Part shown: in pieces, positions 40,410 to 52,503 of the stretch
How the letters are laid out: every line of letters starts with the position of its first letter
Position numbering within the stretch: position 1 is the stretch's first letter
Assembly: GCA_033439765.1 (NCBI GenBank)
Contig: JAULSN010000005.1
Location: 1,116,001-1,180,000 of the forward strand
Direction of reading: 5' to 3'
Source of the DNA: Lasiosphaeria ovina
Lineage: Eukaryota; Ascomycota; Sordariomycetes; Sordariales; Lasiosphaeriaceae
DNA length: 64,000 bases
Position numbers and translations under genes: made by a program
Notes under the pieces: generated by a model
Database searches by the model: none
The model's input: the letters and a program-made list of their open reading frames with translations, nothing else
Told to the model about the DNA's origin: nothing

Positions 40410-43400
40410 GGACAGGGGCGACAAGGATGGAGACGACAAGGGCAGTAATTAGACTTTAAGTTATATGCGAGTTTTGCGATCTCTATAGCGTCAACATAGG
40501 CTGTTAGGATTCTTGGCGATAAAAGGCAAGGGGAAACTCCTTTTGTATTTAAATGCTTTAAGCTTATCACCTTCCGTACTAAGGATTAAGAATCTGGCCA
40601 ACTTTCTGTCTACAACACCTTGCCAATTCACGAGGGTTTGGGCCGGGTTGGGATTACTTATGTAACAAGCGCATTGCTTCCGGCTCACGCCTTCGCCGCC
40701 CGCCTCGATCCGCACCGCATCAGGATCGCTTTCCCAGATCGCCTCTTGGATATTGTCGAATGGGGCGTCCACTACCTCCGGCGCAAACATTATGCCCACC
40801 CTCTACCAGTACAATCCCCCTTCCTCCCTCTTCTCCACTACAATGGGCCAGACGCAGACGAGGAACAACGGCACAACTGTGAGGTTGATCCCGAGAAGGC
40901 GCGCATGGATATCGACAACATCCTGCAGACTCTCATTACAGAGACCACCCCTGAGAACAACCGCGAAACCAGCCACGACATGGTCGAGGTGAGCGACCGT
41001 GAGTGTACTATCGGGAACTCGGAGAAAGTCTGTCTAAACCTTCCATATTATGGGAACGAGAGTGGTATAGGACAGAAGCAGTTGGAGCAGCTAGTCATCG
41101 TCCCGGGGTTGCATTCCCTCCACAGATCTTTAACTGTTTGTATGTAAGTGGCGATGACGACGATTTCGAAGATGGCAGGCGCAATGATATGATGGTTAGT
41201 GTTTTTATTCGCCGAGTCGCAGTATGCCGGATGACCCGTCGTTCTCGCGTCCCTCAAGGCAAGAGAGTGGGATGCGCTCCAACATGACAGCTCTTAAACA
41301 TCGCCTCGTTGTTTTAGCAAGGCGGCTCAGAGGGAAGTAGCGGCTGTATTCATTGTATTGGGCCAGACGAAACCAGAGTCGTTCCACACTTTGACAAGTG
41401 GAACTACGTGGATACGGGAAGAGTTGGCGAAACAGAAGCTGGGCACTGTTGCGAAGGAGTCAATTTTCATGAAGACAATCATTGACAACTTCATGCCATT
41501 CTACGAGCCACTCATCCCGCTGTTGAACAGGCTGCGCAAAATCGTCTTTCCTAAGGACAAACCGTGGGAACGCGAAGACAAGAAGCTCTACTCTCGAATG
41601 AAGGGAGTTCTCCGGCAAGTAGGAGAGGTTGGAGTGATGGGCGGTCGTAGTGGATAAGGTCTGCTAATCGATACCAGGTAGTGAGAGGGGGCAATCGGCT
41701 CGGGGCATTTATGGCGCGAGGATTCGTGTTGGGATGTTGGTCAAGTAGTTTACTATCTCTTTCTAGCTAGTAGATGTTCTGTAAATACAGCCTGGTTGTC
41801 TGCGACGAATCTGGGCACACGAAATTTCCTTTTTCGTTCGTCATCCTGAGCTGGGGTGAGCTGTGGCTGATTGTCCTGAGCTTCCCCTGATTCTTCCCTG
41901 AGCTAGGGTGATCCTATACGCCGCCGCCGCACAGCCTCAGAGGCACCTTTTCAGCCCCCCCCCCCCCCCCGGGTAAAGTTTCTTATCGATGGAAAGTAGA
42001 TGACGCGTAATCTGTAAGGATAGCTCCTAGCAACAATTCCAATTACGACGTACACGCGTACTGGGTGTACGTGTGACTCGTCCCGGAAGCCCTATTATCG
42101 AAGCTAAGCAACCCATGCCTTCCCAAAAAACTCAAACAAACCAAAAGTATCCAATCACACCAATTTCAAATTTATAGCGTCACTATGCTATGCCACAGAA
42201 GGATGCGGCAGGGATGGAGTCGCTGATGACAACAGCAACGTCACTTTTCTGTACTCTTGTCTGATTGACAAGTCATTTTCTACCATTAGAGATATATAGG
42301 CTGCCTGGTTAAATTTTTGGTTCCTGTTAGAGAGATGTTGGAGAATTTAGTGACGTTAGTGGTTAATATACTAGTACATGGTGTGGGACAGTACGTGAAG
42401 TCCTAGTTTAATCCGCGGCATAGGACATGGTGTCCTAACTCCAAAACTGGGACAGTATTTAATATACCAGCACATAACATCCCAGAATAGGAGGGCGTTG
42501 GCGAGTGGTCCGACGCAGCTCATACAGTGGGTGGATTAATCGCAAGAGGACGCATATGTCTTGGTGGAGAATGTAAATGAGGGAAATTCACAGAGCGGAA
42601 TTGACGATTACCTGGCGCATCAATATACCAATGGTTGATCTACGGTGTGGGAGATTGTGACAAAGGAACTGTCGCTTATGGTATTTTGTCGAACGAGGGA
42701 TAGGCTCTTGCTGTGCCGTGTCTTGGTGACTTGCCGCATTGGAATTCGCCTGCATGAACAGTATCTCACGTGACTGTACCAGCAAAGGGGTTGTTGCCTA
42801 GGGACCGTCCCTTTGTCAAGGTTCGGGAGGCCGGGTTAGCTGCTTTCTATCGTAGATCTCCAATCAAATTATCAGTAGGTAAGCAGCTAGCCGCCCGTGC
42901 ATTACCGAGAGGTCATATGATTCTGCGACAAATGTAATAATTAACAGGGCATGTACTGGTATACTGTGGGATATCCTATCGGTGCTGGTATATCATTATG
43001 TACCATCCCAAATTTCGAGCTGGGGTACCATGTACCGTCCCATTAGTGCTGGGGTGTGGCTTAGTCCCACTTTCTGCGATTAGCCCCAAGCAATATTGTC
43101 ACACAATTTGGCCAGTTCTGTTAAAGAGGAACATACGCAGTTGGCAGTGGATTTGAACACATGAAATTGTCTGTCTAGCTAAACGACAGTACGAGGCCGA
43201 AGGCCTGAAATACCTAGCAAACTACATACAAACGCCGGGATCGGGGCCCTGACGCGTAACACGAGTGCCACTTTGCCACAGAAAGACAAGTGTCGTCGTA
43301 GACGTCACCACTCCGTCCGATAGCCGAGGGCCAGGAGCACGCCCCGGCCTGAGTATAAGATAGGCACGTGCATGTACACAGTTACCTTCCCACCCGTAGT

Positions 43401-43621
43401 TTCTTATCTTCTCGCCTCAGCTAAACTAAGGTAACTGCAAACCACAATGTTAGAGTTCCGAATGGCGTAGGTAGATTTACGTCGGCAGATCTTTTTAGCT
43501 TTTAACACCAGGGTATTAATACCGGCCAGTCAGTCTGCTCGGACTCTGCATTCTAACAAGTGCGGATGTTCCCACTTCCCAGGTTAACCGTCACCATTTC
43601 AGCGCATCCTCATCCGCAAAA
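40410..43621. other. 3.2-kb accessory stretch: unidentified ORF debris, C16 run, AT-rich repeat relics
   Basis: Plus-strand ORFs 40620-41147 (with HPLPVQSPFLPLLHYNGPDA) and 41358-41657 (with NFMPFYEPLIPLLNRLRKIV) look protein-like but join to nothing; they may be pieces of one decayed gene. A run of 16 C bases lies at 41955-41970. Between 42280 and 43080 are recurring short phrases (gggacagta, accatccc/accgtccc, ctggtatac) in AT-rich sequence, as in a degraded repeat. The last ~250 bases contain a TATA-like gtataagata (~43352) upstream of the F-box gene. Confidence 0.4.
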
Positions 43622-45250
43622 ATGCCTACTCTCATGGCGTGGACCAACGGCGATGAGATCAACGAAGCCGACGCAGCCGACGTAGCCGGCACGAATGGCG
43701 CAGTTGAGGAGACACCCTCCTTGATTGACATGCAGCGAGCGACGGATGTGCTGCTACCGCCTCAGCTCACCATCAGCGCCGGGAGACGAGTCGACACAGG
43801 TCGACAACTTGAAAAGAAACATGAACACCACAACCGTTACTCTCGGCAAATCCCCTTCAGCCTGCGACAACTGGAGAGTACCGCGATGGACCCCTTGGTA
43901 GCGGCCCATATGCACAACGCGAACTACAGCCCTATCAACCGATTGCCCGATGAGCTTGTGTTTCAGATCCTTCGTTGCCTGGGCGATGATCCGCTTGCCG
44001 TGCTTTGCCTCCGCCGCGTGGGAAGGAGGTTTCGGCGGATTATCGACGGCCCGGATATTTCGAAGATCATAGATGTTAACTACCTTTCCTGGAGTTCCGG
44101 TACCACTTTCGAGATGGTGAACTGCCTTCCGAAAGGCCTGAGGCAAGAACTTTGGCATCGGATCCAAAAAGATGGAATGTGCGACGAATGCCGCATGCTC
44201 CGGCCCGGTGGTCCCGACGACCCGGACGTTGGCTGCCTTCGATCCCCTCGAGAGTGTCCAGTCATGTCAAGGTCTCCTCGCGGCCTCCACTGCGATGGCT
44301 GCAGCGGCGGCGGCGGCGACCATAATGCCCATCCGTGTATAGGCCGCCATGGCGCCGTTCGTCTGTGCGAACACATCAATATTTCGTGGGCCGACATGGA
44401 ACCCTACCTGTCTAGGTGGCAGCAATATCTCTACGACGGCCAAGCCTGCCTCGACGGCTTTAGCGTCGAGTGCCGCGATCCCAGCCACGACATGCGCTGC
44501 AGAGCCGAGTACCCTCCAACCTGGCCCCGAGCCAGTCTCAAGACGACCAAAGCCCATAAAACATCAGAGTGGGTGGTTGTCTTGACTTTTGAGTGGAAGC
44601 CCCATAGCGGTTCCGACGTCCTTTCTCTCACCTCGGACCGGCGGGCGCCCGCATCGGAAATAAGGACCATGTTCCAGAGGTATCGACAAGGCGCAGCTAA
44701 TATTCTTTTCCCCTCGTATTCCCAAATTCCTTTCCCCGAAATGGCATGCTTCGGGGATGCCAAGTGTCAGTGCCTGTACTACGAGTCAGGGGGCGACCAG
44801 AGGTTAAGTACCGCCGACCCATCCAACCGAACCTTGTTCTGGACCGGGCGTTGGGACCCTAACAGTCATAGCGATGCTATTCACGCCTACGCCAGATGTC
44901 ATGGATTCTACAAGACTGCCGAAATTGTGACCATCCAGAGACATTTGGCTGATATTGCAGATGAATCTGCTTGTCTGGTTACCAATTACACTCGGAATAT
45001 TACACTCTGTACGAGGGTGGGCGGTGGCCACGTCGTAGCGGTTACTCCTGCAAACGACTGGTATCACGCCGTTGACCCCGACTTATCCCCACCGCAAAGG
45101 TCGCCGAACATACTGTGTAGAGACAAAAGTTGTATCAATTATTATCGAAGCCCGGCATCTTTCGCTTGCCGAGTGCCACGGTCGACAACGGCCGAGACCC
45201 CGTCCAACTACATCCACTGTCAACCTCCCAAAAGGGATGTGAAATCTTAA
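43622..45250 (+). CDS. F-box domain protein with cysteine-rich middle (542 aa)
   Basis: Intronless, ATG 43622 to TAA 45248-45250. A ~100-residue disordered leader is followed by an F-box (~102-145: INRLPDELVFQILRCLGDDP, VLCLRRVGRRFRRII). A Cys/His-rich region around ~185-245 (CDECRML, CDGCSGGGGDHNAHPC) could bind zinc. The C-terminal half is aromatic-rich, with several cysteine pairs near the end (CRDKSCINYY). Expected to be a Skp1-binding adaptor of an SCF ubiquitin ligase with an unknown target. It sits between decayed sequence on both sides yet has no sign of damage, so it is probably under selection. Confidence 0.82.
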   Translation: MPTLMAWTNGDEINEADAADVAGTNGAVEETPSLIDMQRATDVLLPPQLTISAGRRVDTGRQLEKKHEHHNRYSRQIPFSLRQLESTAMDPLVAAHMHNANYSPINRLPDELVFQILRCLGDDPLAVLCLRRVGRRFRRIIDGPDISKIIDVNYLSWSSGTTFEMVNCLPKGLRQELWHRIQKDGMCDECRMLRPGGPDDPDVGCLRSPRECPVMSRSPRGLHCDGCSGGGGDHNAHPCIGRHGAVRLCEHINISWADMEPYLSRWQQYLYDGQACLDGFSVECRDPSHDMRCRAEYPPTWPRASLKTTKAHKTSEWVVVLTFEWKPHSGSDVLSLTSDRRAPASEIRTMFQRYRQGAANILFPSYSQIPFPEMACFGDAKCQCLYYESGGDQRLSTADPSNRTLFWTGRWDPNSHSDAIHAYARCHGFYKTAEIVTIQRHLADIADESACLVTNYTRNITLCTRVGGGHVVAVTPANDWYHAVDPDLSPPQRSPNILCRDKSCINYYRSPASFACRVPRSTTAETPSNYIHCQPPKRDVKS

Positions 45251-45522
45251 GGTCGGAACCTAAGATCCGAAAGTGGGCTATATACTTCAGACGACCTTTT
45301 ACCAGTCGTAACACCGAGTTCTGTATTTATGATGAGTCTAAGGTACTTGTACTTGTGCCCAAACTCAAATATAACGCATGCTTTTACTCCCGTCAAACTA
45401 AACACCAAAAGTCCCCATCGCCGTTGTGCTTACAAGTAATTCTGTATACCGACAACTTGTGCATTCACCTAGTCATTCGATGGCTGACGCCCGATCTAGT
45501 TACGGACCTCAAACCTTGACGC

Positions 45523-45880
45523 TCATCCGTCATTCCCAGCCGGCACGGAGACCAGCTGCTTGTTTGCCATGGTTGTGGCATCATCCTCCAACTTCTTCGT
45601 ACGATGCTCGTTATCATCAAGACGCTTTAGTACATTTTGCTTGGTTTCAGAGACCTCGACTCTTGCGCTGCTAAGGTCGGCTTCAGCCTTCTCAAAGTCT
45701 GCTTTGGCCTTTTCCAGAAAAGACGCTTTATCCTCAAGTTCACACTCAACTAGAGATTTAGCGGCTACAATCGCTTTGCAGTTCGCGTCGCCGGGGACTC
45801 GCAGCTCGAAGTCGGCTTTCTGAAGACGGACCTGCCAAACAAGAACGGCGGCGTGTCCCGCTGGCCCAAGGCAGGCGCCA
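45523..45880 (-). other. coiled-coil-coding segment, gene of origin unclear
   Basis: On the minus strand, the end of a 204-codon ORF (45523-46137) encodes about 100 residues of strongly helical sequence (SFLEKAKADFEKAEADLSSA, VSETKQNVLKRLDDNEHRTK) ending at a TGA. It lies immediately downstream of the ABC-transporter relic and could be its scrambled end, or the last exon of a separate lost gene. Confidence 0.35.
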
Positions 45881-45904
45881 GAGTTTTCATCAAGCCAAAA
45901 AACC

Positions 45905-47400
45905 CGCAAGCACGATGGAATCGATAAAGCACGTCGGTGGGGAGAGACGGTACATGAAGATCCAGAACCGTGGCAAGGCAGAAGGGAAGATGATAACGCC
46001 GGGTAGACAAAAAACCCCGAGTCAGCAAATTTCATCAGTGGTCGTGGGAGAGTAATAAGGAAATACATACCCGCAGAACAACATTGACAACCAGAAAAGC
46101 AGGGTTGCGATCTGGATCGCCACATCGGGCAACTCAATTCCCGCGGCCACGGTTTGGGAAATGGTAGTGAGCCAGACCGTGAAGTTCCAAACGATGAAAA
46201 AGACCAGAAATCCGCGGGTGTCGTCAGCCGTTTCCGCTGCTCAACATTGGAGACCTAGGGTACAGATAATCCCGAGCGGCGAGCAGCTTGTGAGACGGGT
46301 GTGAGAATACCTTCACCTGGAATGCCAACAACGGAATCTGCGTATGGTGTCATATCCAGCATATCCAGGACGGCATCGACGTAAGCCAGTTTCTCCTGGG
46401 TTGATATTTCTCCGCCTTGACGAATGATTGCGCTGAAGTTCAATGCCTCCCGAACCGTCGCAGTAGGGAGATGAATATCTTCTTGCTGCACGTAGCCGAT
46501 CCTGCGCTGGAAGCCGGCATCGCGCAACCTGCCATCAATATGAACATCGCCGGTAATAACTCCGACAGTTGCTCGGAATGCCAGAACATCTAGTTCTAGA
46601 AGGCTTGTCTTGCCGGCACCCTTGACACCCTACAGATAAGAGCAGTCAGGTTAGAAGCCATACCATAGGATAGCCAGGGGGCGTTGAAAGGTGTGAGGGG
46701 GGTTCAACACACCATCAATGCCGTCAGTGTTCCTGGCTTTACCCACCCATCCACGCAGTTGAGGATCTTGTGTTTCCCCCCCCGCCTTGTTGTCGTAACA
46801 GAGATAATTCCAGTGGAAGACGGCAGTTTGTCGCTGAATGCCATCTACAGCATCTCCATGTTTCTCTGCGTCTGTTGCGTGGGTTTTGTCCTTCTTGCCA
46901 TCGGTTTCACTGTCCTCAGCCTGGTTGACGTCGCGGGCAAATATCGTAGATCCGCCAGTCTCGTTGCCGTCAACATCCTTCTCAGTGCGTCATTTTGCCT
47001 TGGAGAGGTTTTGTTTCCGGAAAAGGAGAATCTCCCCTTGGAACGCTCAGCCGGGATGTATTCGGCGGCGAGGAGGTGGCAGATGCAGAAGAAGACACCC
47101 ATGGCGACAAGGATTTTGGAGTTTCTGCCAATAAATACTCATGTCAGAAATCACGCAACTATCTAAGTCTTGGCAGAATGCATGGGACTCTTACCGCCAC
47201 AAATGATTCGGCACATATCCGTACTTCTGGAACAGATAGTTCACGCCTTGGATCTCCTGCTGGCCGGGCTCAGCACCAATTGTGGTGCAAATCTTTCTCT
47301 CCATGAGAGTAAAGTTATGTATATTTAGGTAGCCATAGTTCTGAACCCCTGCGCTTATACGAGGGACGTTTTTGGGGGCCAAGTAAGAGTTGCACTCTTT
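45905..47400 (-). pseudogene. PDR-type (ABCG) ABC transporter relic with large internal deletion
   Basis: Read from 47400 downward: the last extracellular loop and helix of TMD1 (ICTTIGAEPGQQEIQG, YGYVPNHLW, then a helix ending LLAAEYIPAE), the start of NBD2 with Walker [17 protein letters not shown], and [33 protein letters not shown]. After [10 protein letters not shown] (~46310) the expected signature helix and Walker B are missing. The sequence jumps within ~60 bases to TMD2 (LPDVAIQIATLLFWLSMLFC, then PRFWIFMYRLSPPTCFI near 45920-45985). The N-terminal half of the transporter is absent. Stops and frame changes occur between the blocks. It is a dead remnant of a multidrug-type efflux pump with both a truncation and an internal deletion. 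Confidence 0.82.
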
Positions 47401-47861
47401 AGGTTATATTAGCCAGCCGAAGCTGAGCCAGGGCTGATTTGGGCTGAGCAAAAAGCGGCGAGGGGTCACATGGTCGAAAAGGGGGAGCTGGCCGGTTTTG
47501 AGAGTGGAGTTTGTCGGTTTTGGGGTGTTGAAAGAGATAGTCTATTGTTCGAACCGTCTCCAATCTATCGTTTATTTGTCTCGTACATATTGTCCCTGTT
47601 GTATACGTATCGCATCCATCCATCCAACTTTAATGCAAACAAACATATAATGCGTCGCTATTGTCTCACCGTATTGATATGTCACTCACAAAGGCATGTA
47701 ACTCACAGTTCACAGCCGTCTCTGCGTCTTCGACAGTAGTTTTGTGCGTAACCCAGCATATTCGACCGGCCATCATATCCACAGACAAGGTGACCGGCAA
47801 CACCCGATTTGCTGCCGTAAATCCAATGGCCGCGTTATCGGGTCGAACTCTATTGCCGCTC
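47401..47861. other. intergenic; contains recurring gctgag motif block
   Basis: 47413-47452 reads gaagctgagccagggctgat... with a second gctgagcaaa, similar to 29385-29420. No gene. The region lies 3' of the minus-strand MFS gene. Confidence 0.35.
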
Positions 47862-49930
47862 CTACTCGGCCGCTGTGGTCGCAATCTCGGGAGTACTCGT
47901 CTGGTCGGCCTGCTCCTCGTTCTCAATCAGCGTGCTCCCGCTCGGAGCAAAGTGCGAGAAGAGCAGCACCCCGCAAGCGACCAGCGCCAAGGCCTGTGGT
48001 TCGACGTGTCAGCTAATCGCCCCCAACTATCAGACATGGAACAAACTCACGGCGTTGACGTAAAAGGTCATGTACGACTTCCCGAGCTCGGCCAGTGCGG
48101 CAAAGACGAAGCCAAACAGGCCCTGGGTGCTGATGTTGGCCAGATTCTCGACCAGCGTCAGAGCGTTGAGGGCGTCGGCGCGCTGCGACGGCGGGCACAT
48201 CTCCGTCATGACGCCCTTGGCCGCGGGCGCGCTGCCGGAGGCAAACGGGAGCAAAAAGGCAGCTTAAAGCACAGGGTTGTCAGCATTTGGGTATTCTTGT
48301 CACCACTATGCTGAGTTTGTGAGGCAAACATACCCAGGAAGATGTGCCACTTCTTCGTCGCAAACGCGGTGCACATGGTCAGCGCGCCGTCGAGCACCAG
48401 GCTCCAGCGCAGGAAGAACAGGTCGAAGCGGGCGCCCTCGACCTCCTTGATCGTCTCGGAAGAGACTGGCTCGTCGGCGGCGAAGGTGCCGACGGGGGCC
48501 TCGATCTCCTCGGGGCGGGTGGGCAGGTCGTCGGCGCCGTGGGCGGGGGTGTGACCTTTGGTGCTCTTGTCCGGGTGGCGGGCTAGGTACCACTTGCGGC
48601 CGCGGGCGATGATGCCGGGGAAGGCGACGATCAGGAACAGGGCGCGCATGCACGCGAAGCCCGACATCAGCAGTCCGTTGTCACTCTGCTCAAAGTCGAA
48701 GACCGAAGTCGCGTACAGCTGGATCAGCAGCGCCACGTACCCCGTCGCGACCACGCCCAGGAAGACGCCTGCGCACAGAAACAGCAGCCCGTGGTGTCTG
48801 GCCGTCTTTCCGCCCTGCAGGCGAATCCGCTGTGGCGCGAGGACGCGCAGGGGCGCAAAGAAGGCGCCGATTCCACGGACGGCTGGCTTCTTCCCATCCG
48901 ACATGGAGCCGGGCGAGATGTACGGTAGGGCTAGGTGCGCGTAGACGGCCGAGATGAGGAAGGAGCAAAACCCCACCTCGAAGGGCCGGCGGATGCCCCA
49001 CGTGTCGCCGATGACACCTCCGGCTGTTTTGGTTTGCCTTGTTAGTCCTGTCATGTTTGATTGTCGGCAGACAGGGTCGGGGCAGCTCACTGAGGTAGCC
49101 GATTCCCTGGCCCAGCATGATGCATCCCTGCAGCATGCCAAAGACGCCGGTGCGGCGCTCGGGCTCGACCACCTCGCCGGCGATGATGTTCATGACGAGG
49201 CTGGCATGGCGTCAGCTCTACTTTACTCAAATGGGCTATCGGTGCATGCACTCACATGTACCCTGCGGGTCCTCCAAGAACCGTGACCAGCTGGGTGCAC
49301 TGGAAGATGGTGATGCCGGCAGCGCCGCCGGCGAGGACACCTAGGATCTGGGTGGCGACGCGGATGGCAGGCACCAAGATCTGGGCGAGGAGGGCACGGC
49401 GGGGCCCGACGCGCTTGACGAGCCAGCCGGCGAAGAATAGGTTGAAGGTGCCGCAGACGGTGGTGGACATGGCCAGGAGGGCGAACTGCAGCGAGGTGGA
49501 GGCGGCGATCTCGTCGACCTTGCAGCGGTTGCCCGAGCCCTCGAAGGGCGGGTGCGTCTCGTAGTAGACGTCGCAGCTCATCAGGTAGAAGGCGTAGAAG
49601 ATGCTGACGCGGCGGGTTAGCCCCGGAGTAGAGATGCCGGCTCGGCACGGGCGGGAAGGGGGAGGCGACTTACGGCACCTGAGTGAAGCTGAAGGACAGC
49701 GTGATGAGGAAGCCGCCGAACAGGAGCCGCTGCTCGACGTGGAGGAAGGTCTGCCGGAGCCAGCCGGCGACGGCGCTGCCGGGCTTGCCATTGCCATTGG
49801 CGGGAGCATCGGGGTCGGCACTGGCATTGGAATTGCCATTGGCATTGGCATTGGCGTCGCCGTTACGGGAGCCCGGTCTGACTCCGCCGAGGAGCGGCGA
49901 TGCCTCGTCGGCCGCTGGTGTTCCTGCCAT
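47862..49930 (-). CDS. MFS transporter, PCFT/HCP-like fungal family (582 aa, 6 exons)
   Basis: Model complement(join(47862..47993,48051..48262,48334..49023,49091..49200,49256..49603,49674..49930)), phases all consistent. A ~45-residue Ala/Asn/Asp-rich cytosolic leader with degenerate NGNGN/NANAN repeats precedes the first helix (RLLFGGFLITLSFSFTQVP). Then come CDVYYETHPPFEGSGNRCKV (an extracellular loop with cysteines), the MFS signature-like WLVKRVGPRRALLAQILVPA, GGVIGDTWGIRRPFEVGF, a long cytosolic loop with acidic stretches, and RWSLVLDGALTMCTAFATKK. The last helices end in an acidic tail. The layout fits fungal MFS carriers distantly related to proton-coupled folate/haem transporters; the substrate is not predictable. 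Confidence 0.87.
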
Positions 49931-50838
49931 GGCTGCCTTAGGCGGTGAGTCCCGTCACCTCGCACCTCTGCTAGCAACTGGGATCTTGGCGGTCAATTAG
50001 GTATGTGGATTGCGCGTCAAGGCTTGGACAGATAAAGACGGGTGTTGGATGCACAAAAAGGTTGAGACGTTTGTGGCGGTTTTGGGAACGAATTGGCCCG
50101 ACCAATGCCGTGCTCAGTTGGCGTTGGCGGCGGGGTCGGTCCAGCCAGCCACCACAGGACAGGCCACAGGCTTTACCAAGTCGAGTCCGGCGGCAAGTCA
50201 GTGGGGGGTGCGGGCGCCGAGTTAGGCAGGCCGAGCTTTTCACGCCCCTGCAGTACGGCTGTTGCGACGGAAGATAGTTCGTGGTTGGTCGATTGCGTGA
50301 ATGCCCCTCACTCGTGCATGCACGCAATGCAACGAGACGCAAAGGGAGGTTGGAATCTACTCGTAAGATGACGTTAGTGACGAGGCGGGGCAAAGAGATA
50401 AAAGGCCGCCGCAACCGCACCGAAACAGTGAGCCTTTACCTGCGAGCACGCCTTCAACGGTTGGCGGCGTGATGAGGTGGGGGCTGATCGCACCGGTTGC
50501 CAGCTGCCGATATCGCAGTGTTACTTGCGCAGGAGGAGTTTAAAACAGTTAAACCCCGATGCCAGCAAGTTGCACCAGCACTGCCACCGGACTTGTTCCA
50601 TTGACCACACTCCGTAGGAGTTTTGAGCAATAAACTTTTGCTGGGCGAGATAAAAGCCCGATCCCTGCCAGCTTCATCCCCTATTATTAATTATGAAGCC
50701 GCAAAGTTCCTTAATTCATTCATTGGATTCAAGAATTTCAAATTTTCAATTAACTTAACCCGACAAGCACCGCTGCAACACTGAATTGGAATATGAAATT
50801 TAAAACAATTACAACAGACAAAGAGTCAAAAACCGGCT
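49931..50838. other. intergenic, nothing recognised
   Basis: Lies upstream of the MFS gene and downstream of the LPMO gene, so the MFS promoter should be near 49940-50300. ORFs at 49971-50420 are mutual shadows. Confidence 0.4.
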
Positions 50839-51678
50839 TTAACCCTCCCAGACCGCAGGGCCCGGCGCAGTGTAGCTGGTCCGCGGCGGCGAGTTGGGCC
50901 AGATCAGGCCTGGGTCGCTCGCCTTGTAGGCACCTGGGAAGGCAACCAGCGGACCAGGCACGCCATTTCCGCCGCCCGTCACGTCGACCTGTCCGCAGCT
51001 GATGTAGAACTGGGCACCGCCCACGTTCTGTGCCAGATGGAGGGCGATGCTCTCGACGCGCACCAGGTACTTGCCGCTGGGGAGGGCCGCGGGGATCTTG
51101 AAGGCAACCTGCGTCTTGTCTAGTTGTCGCCACACCTTGTCGTCAGCAGCTGCATCTCCATTTACACATCCATGTAAAAAAGGGGTAGGACATCCTTACG
51201 ATATGCAGGCCACGTCGCCTCGTTGCCGCTGAGCGGGCCTCCCGTCTGCACGGCGCTAATACTGCCAGCCTTGAACCACACGCTGCCGGCGGCGTCCCAC
51301 GTGTCGATGTCCTTGCCGTCGGGCACGCGGGCCATGTAGAACTGGCAGGGCCCGAAGTGCATGATGCCCGACGACACGACGAAGCCGAGCTCGGCGCCGG
51401 CCGCGACCGCCGACGTGGCCTTGCCCGAGCTGCCGCCGAAGCACCGCATGTCGGCGCTGTTGACGTCCGACACGGCCCCGTTGTCCCGCGAGTTGCTGAC
51501 CTTGGTCTTGCGCACCGACACCCAGTCCGCCGCCTCGGGCTTGCCGTCAACGATCAGCCGCGGGAACTTGTCTGTGTCTGTCAGTTAGTGGCAGACATTA
51601 CCACGGGTCGAAGTCAGGACACTGACAGTGCGCGTGCGCCGAGGCTGCGAGCAGCAGCATGCATGCCGTCAGCTTCAT
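50839..51678 (-). CDS. AA9 lytic polysaccharide monooxygenase (244 aa, 3 exons)
   Basis: Model complement(join(50839..51149,51200..51571,51627..51678)), phases consistent. Exon 1 encodes the signal peptide [14 protein letters not shown], which leaves an N-terminal histidine (HAHYKFPRLIV) after cleavage; this His is the first ligand of the copper histidine brace. The intron between exons 1 and 2 (donor GTCAGT) falls inside the HAHY codon run. The second His lies in [14 protein letters not shown] and the axial Tyr in [15 protein letters not shown]. Other AA9 landmarks: [20 protein letters not shown] and a C-terminal [14 protein letters not shown]. There is no CBM1. The enzyme should be secreted and cleave cellulose or hemicellulose oxidatively. 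The length is normal for a single-domain AA9. Confidence 0.93.
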
Positions 51679-52503
51679 CGCGAAGGTAGTTATGGCGGCT
51701 CTGCTAGAGCTTGTTGGTAGTGGTCGTTTTCTAACTAGCCAGGCGTGGCATCCAGTTCAGAGCGGGAGTGTGTTCCCTTAAGTCTACTTCTGCCAAGACC
51801 AACGCCAATACAACACGCCGGCTTTTGAATGCCGTGCAAACGTGACCACTGTGGTCAGTGCGTTTGGGCCGTCAATAAGCTCGCCCAATGCCAGCACTGC
51901 AGTTAGATGGAGGGATATGAAAGGTTGTGGCTAATCGTATTCAGCCTGTTTGCGTCTGGACTGAAGGCAAGCTTTCACGCACACATGGCAATGAGTGTTT
52001 ACCTAAGCGGGCTTCGAGGCAGCCACTCGGCTTGTATTCGGCATTAGATTCTTGGTTGGGGTATTGTGCATTGTTAATACTGCTAACATCGAACGGGTGG
52101 TTGTCGTCGTGTGTGGCCTTGCTCAGCCTTTGTCTTTGAGGTTATTCAAGTGAAACCACCATATTTGTTGACGGAAATAAACCTTAAAGGTTGTCAAATA
52201 TGAAACAGCACCGCCCAGTTTTAGACGCTTGTTTTATCTTGTTTCTCTTGTCCTAACCATACACGATGCTGAAATCGCCCCCTCTGTCTGAGTCATGAAC
52301 TGGAAGCATGGCGAGGTAGTATTTGTTTGAGTTTTGACCCACCGGCATGAATCTGCCCCGGGGAAGCCTTATGCACTCTCAGAACCATCAACCAAGGCCA
52401 GGCTCCTCGTGTCCTTCTACATAACCTTTCCTCTTCATTCTTTTGCATTTTCACAAACATTCGGCCTTGATATTAGACTTGAACCACCAGTAATCCAACC
52501 ACA
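51679..52503. other. intergenic between divergent LPMO and serine hydrolase genes
   Basis: About 825 bp separates two divergent starts, so both promoters lie here. No ORF with support. Confidence 0.45.
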
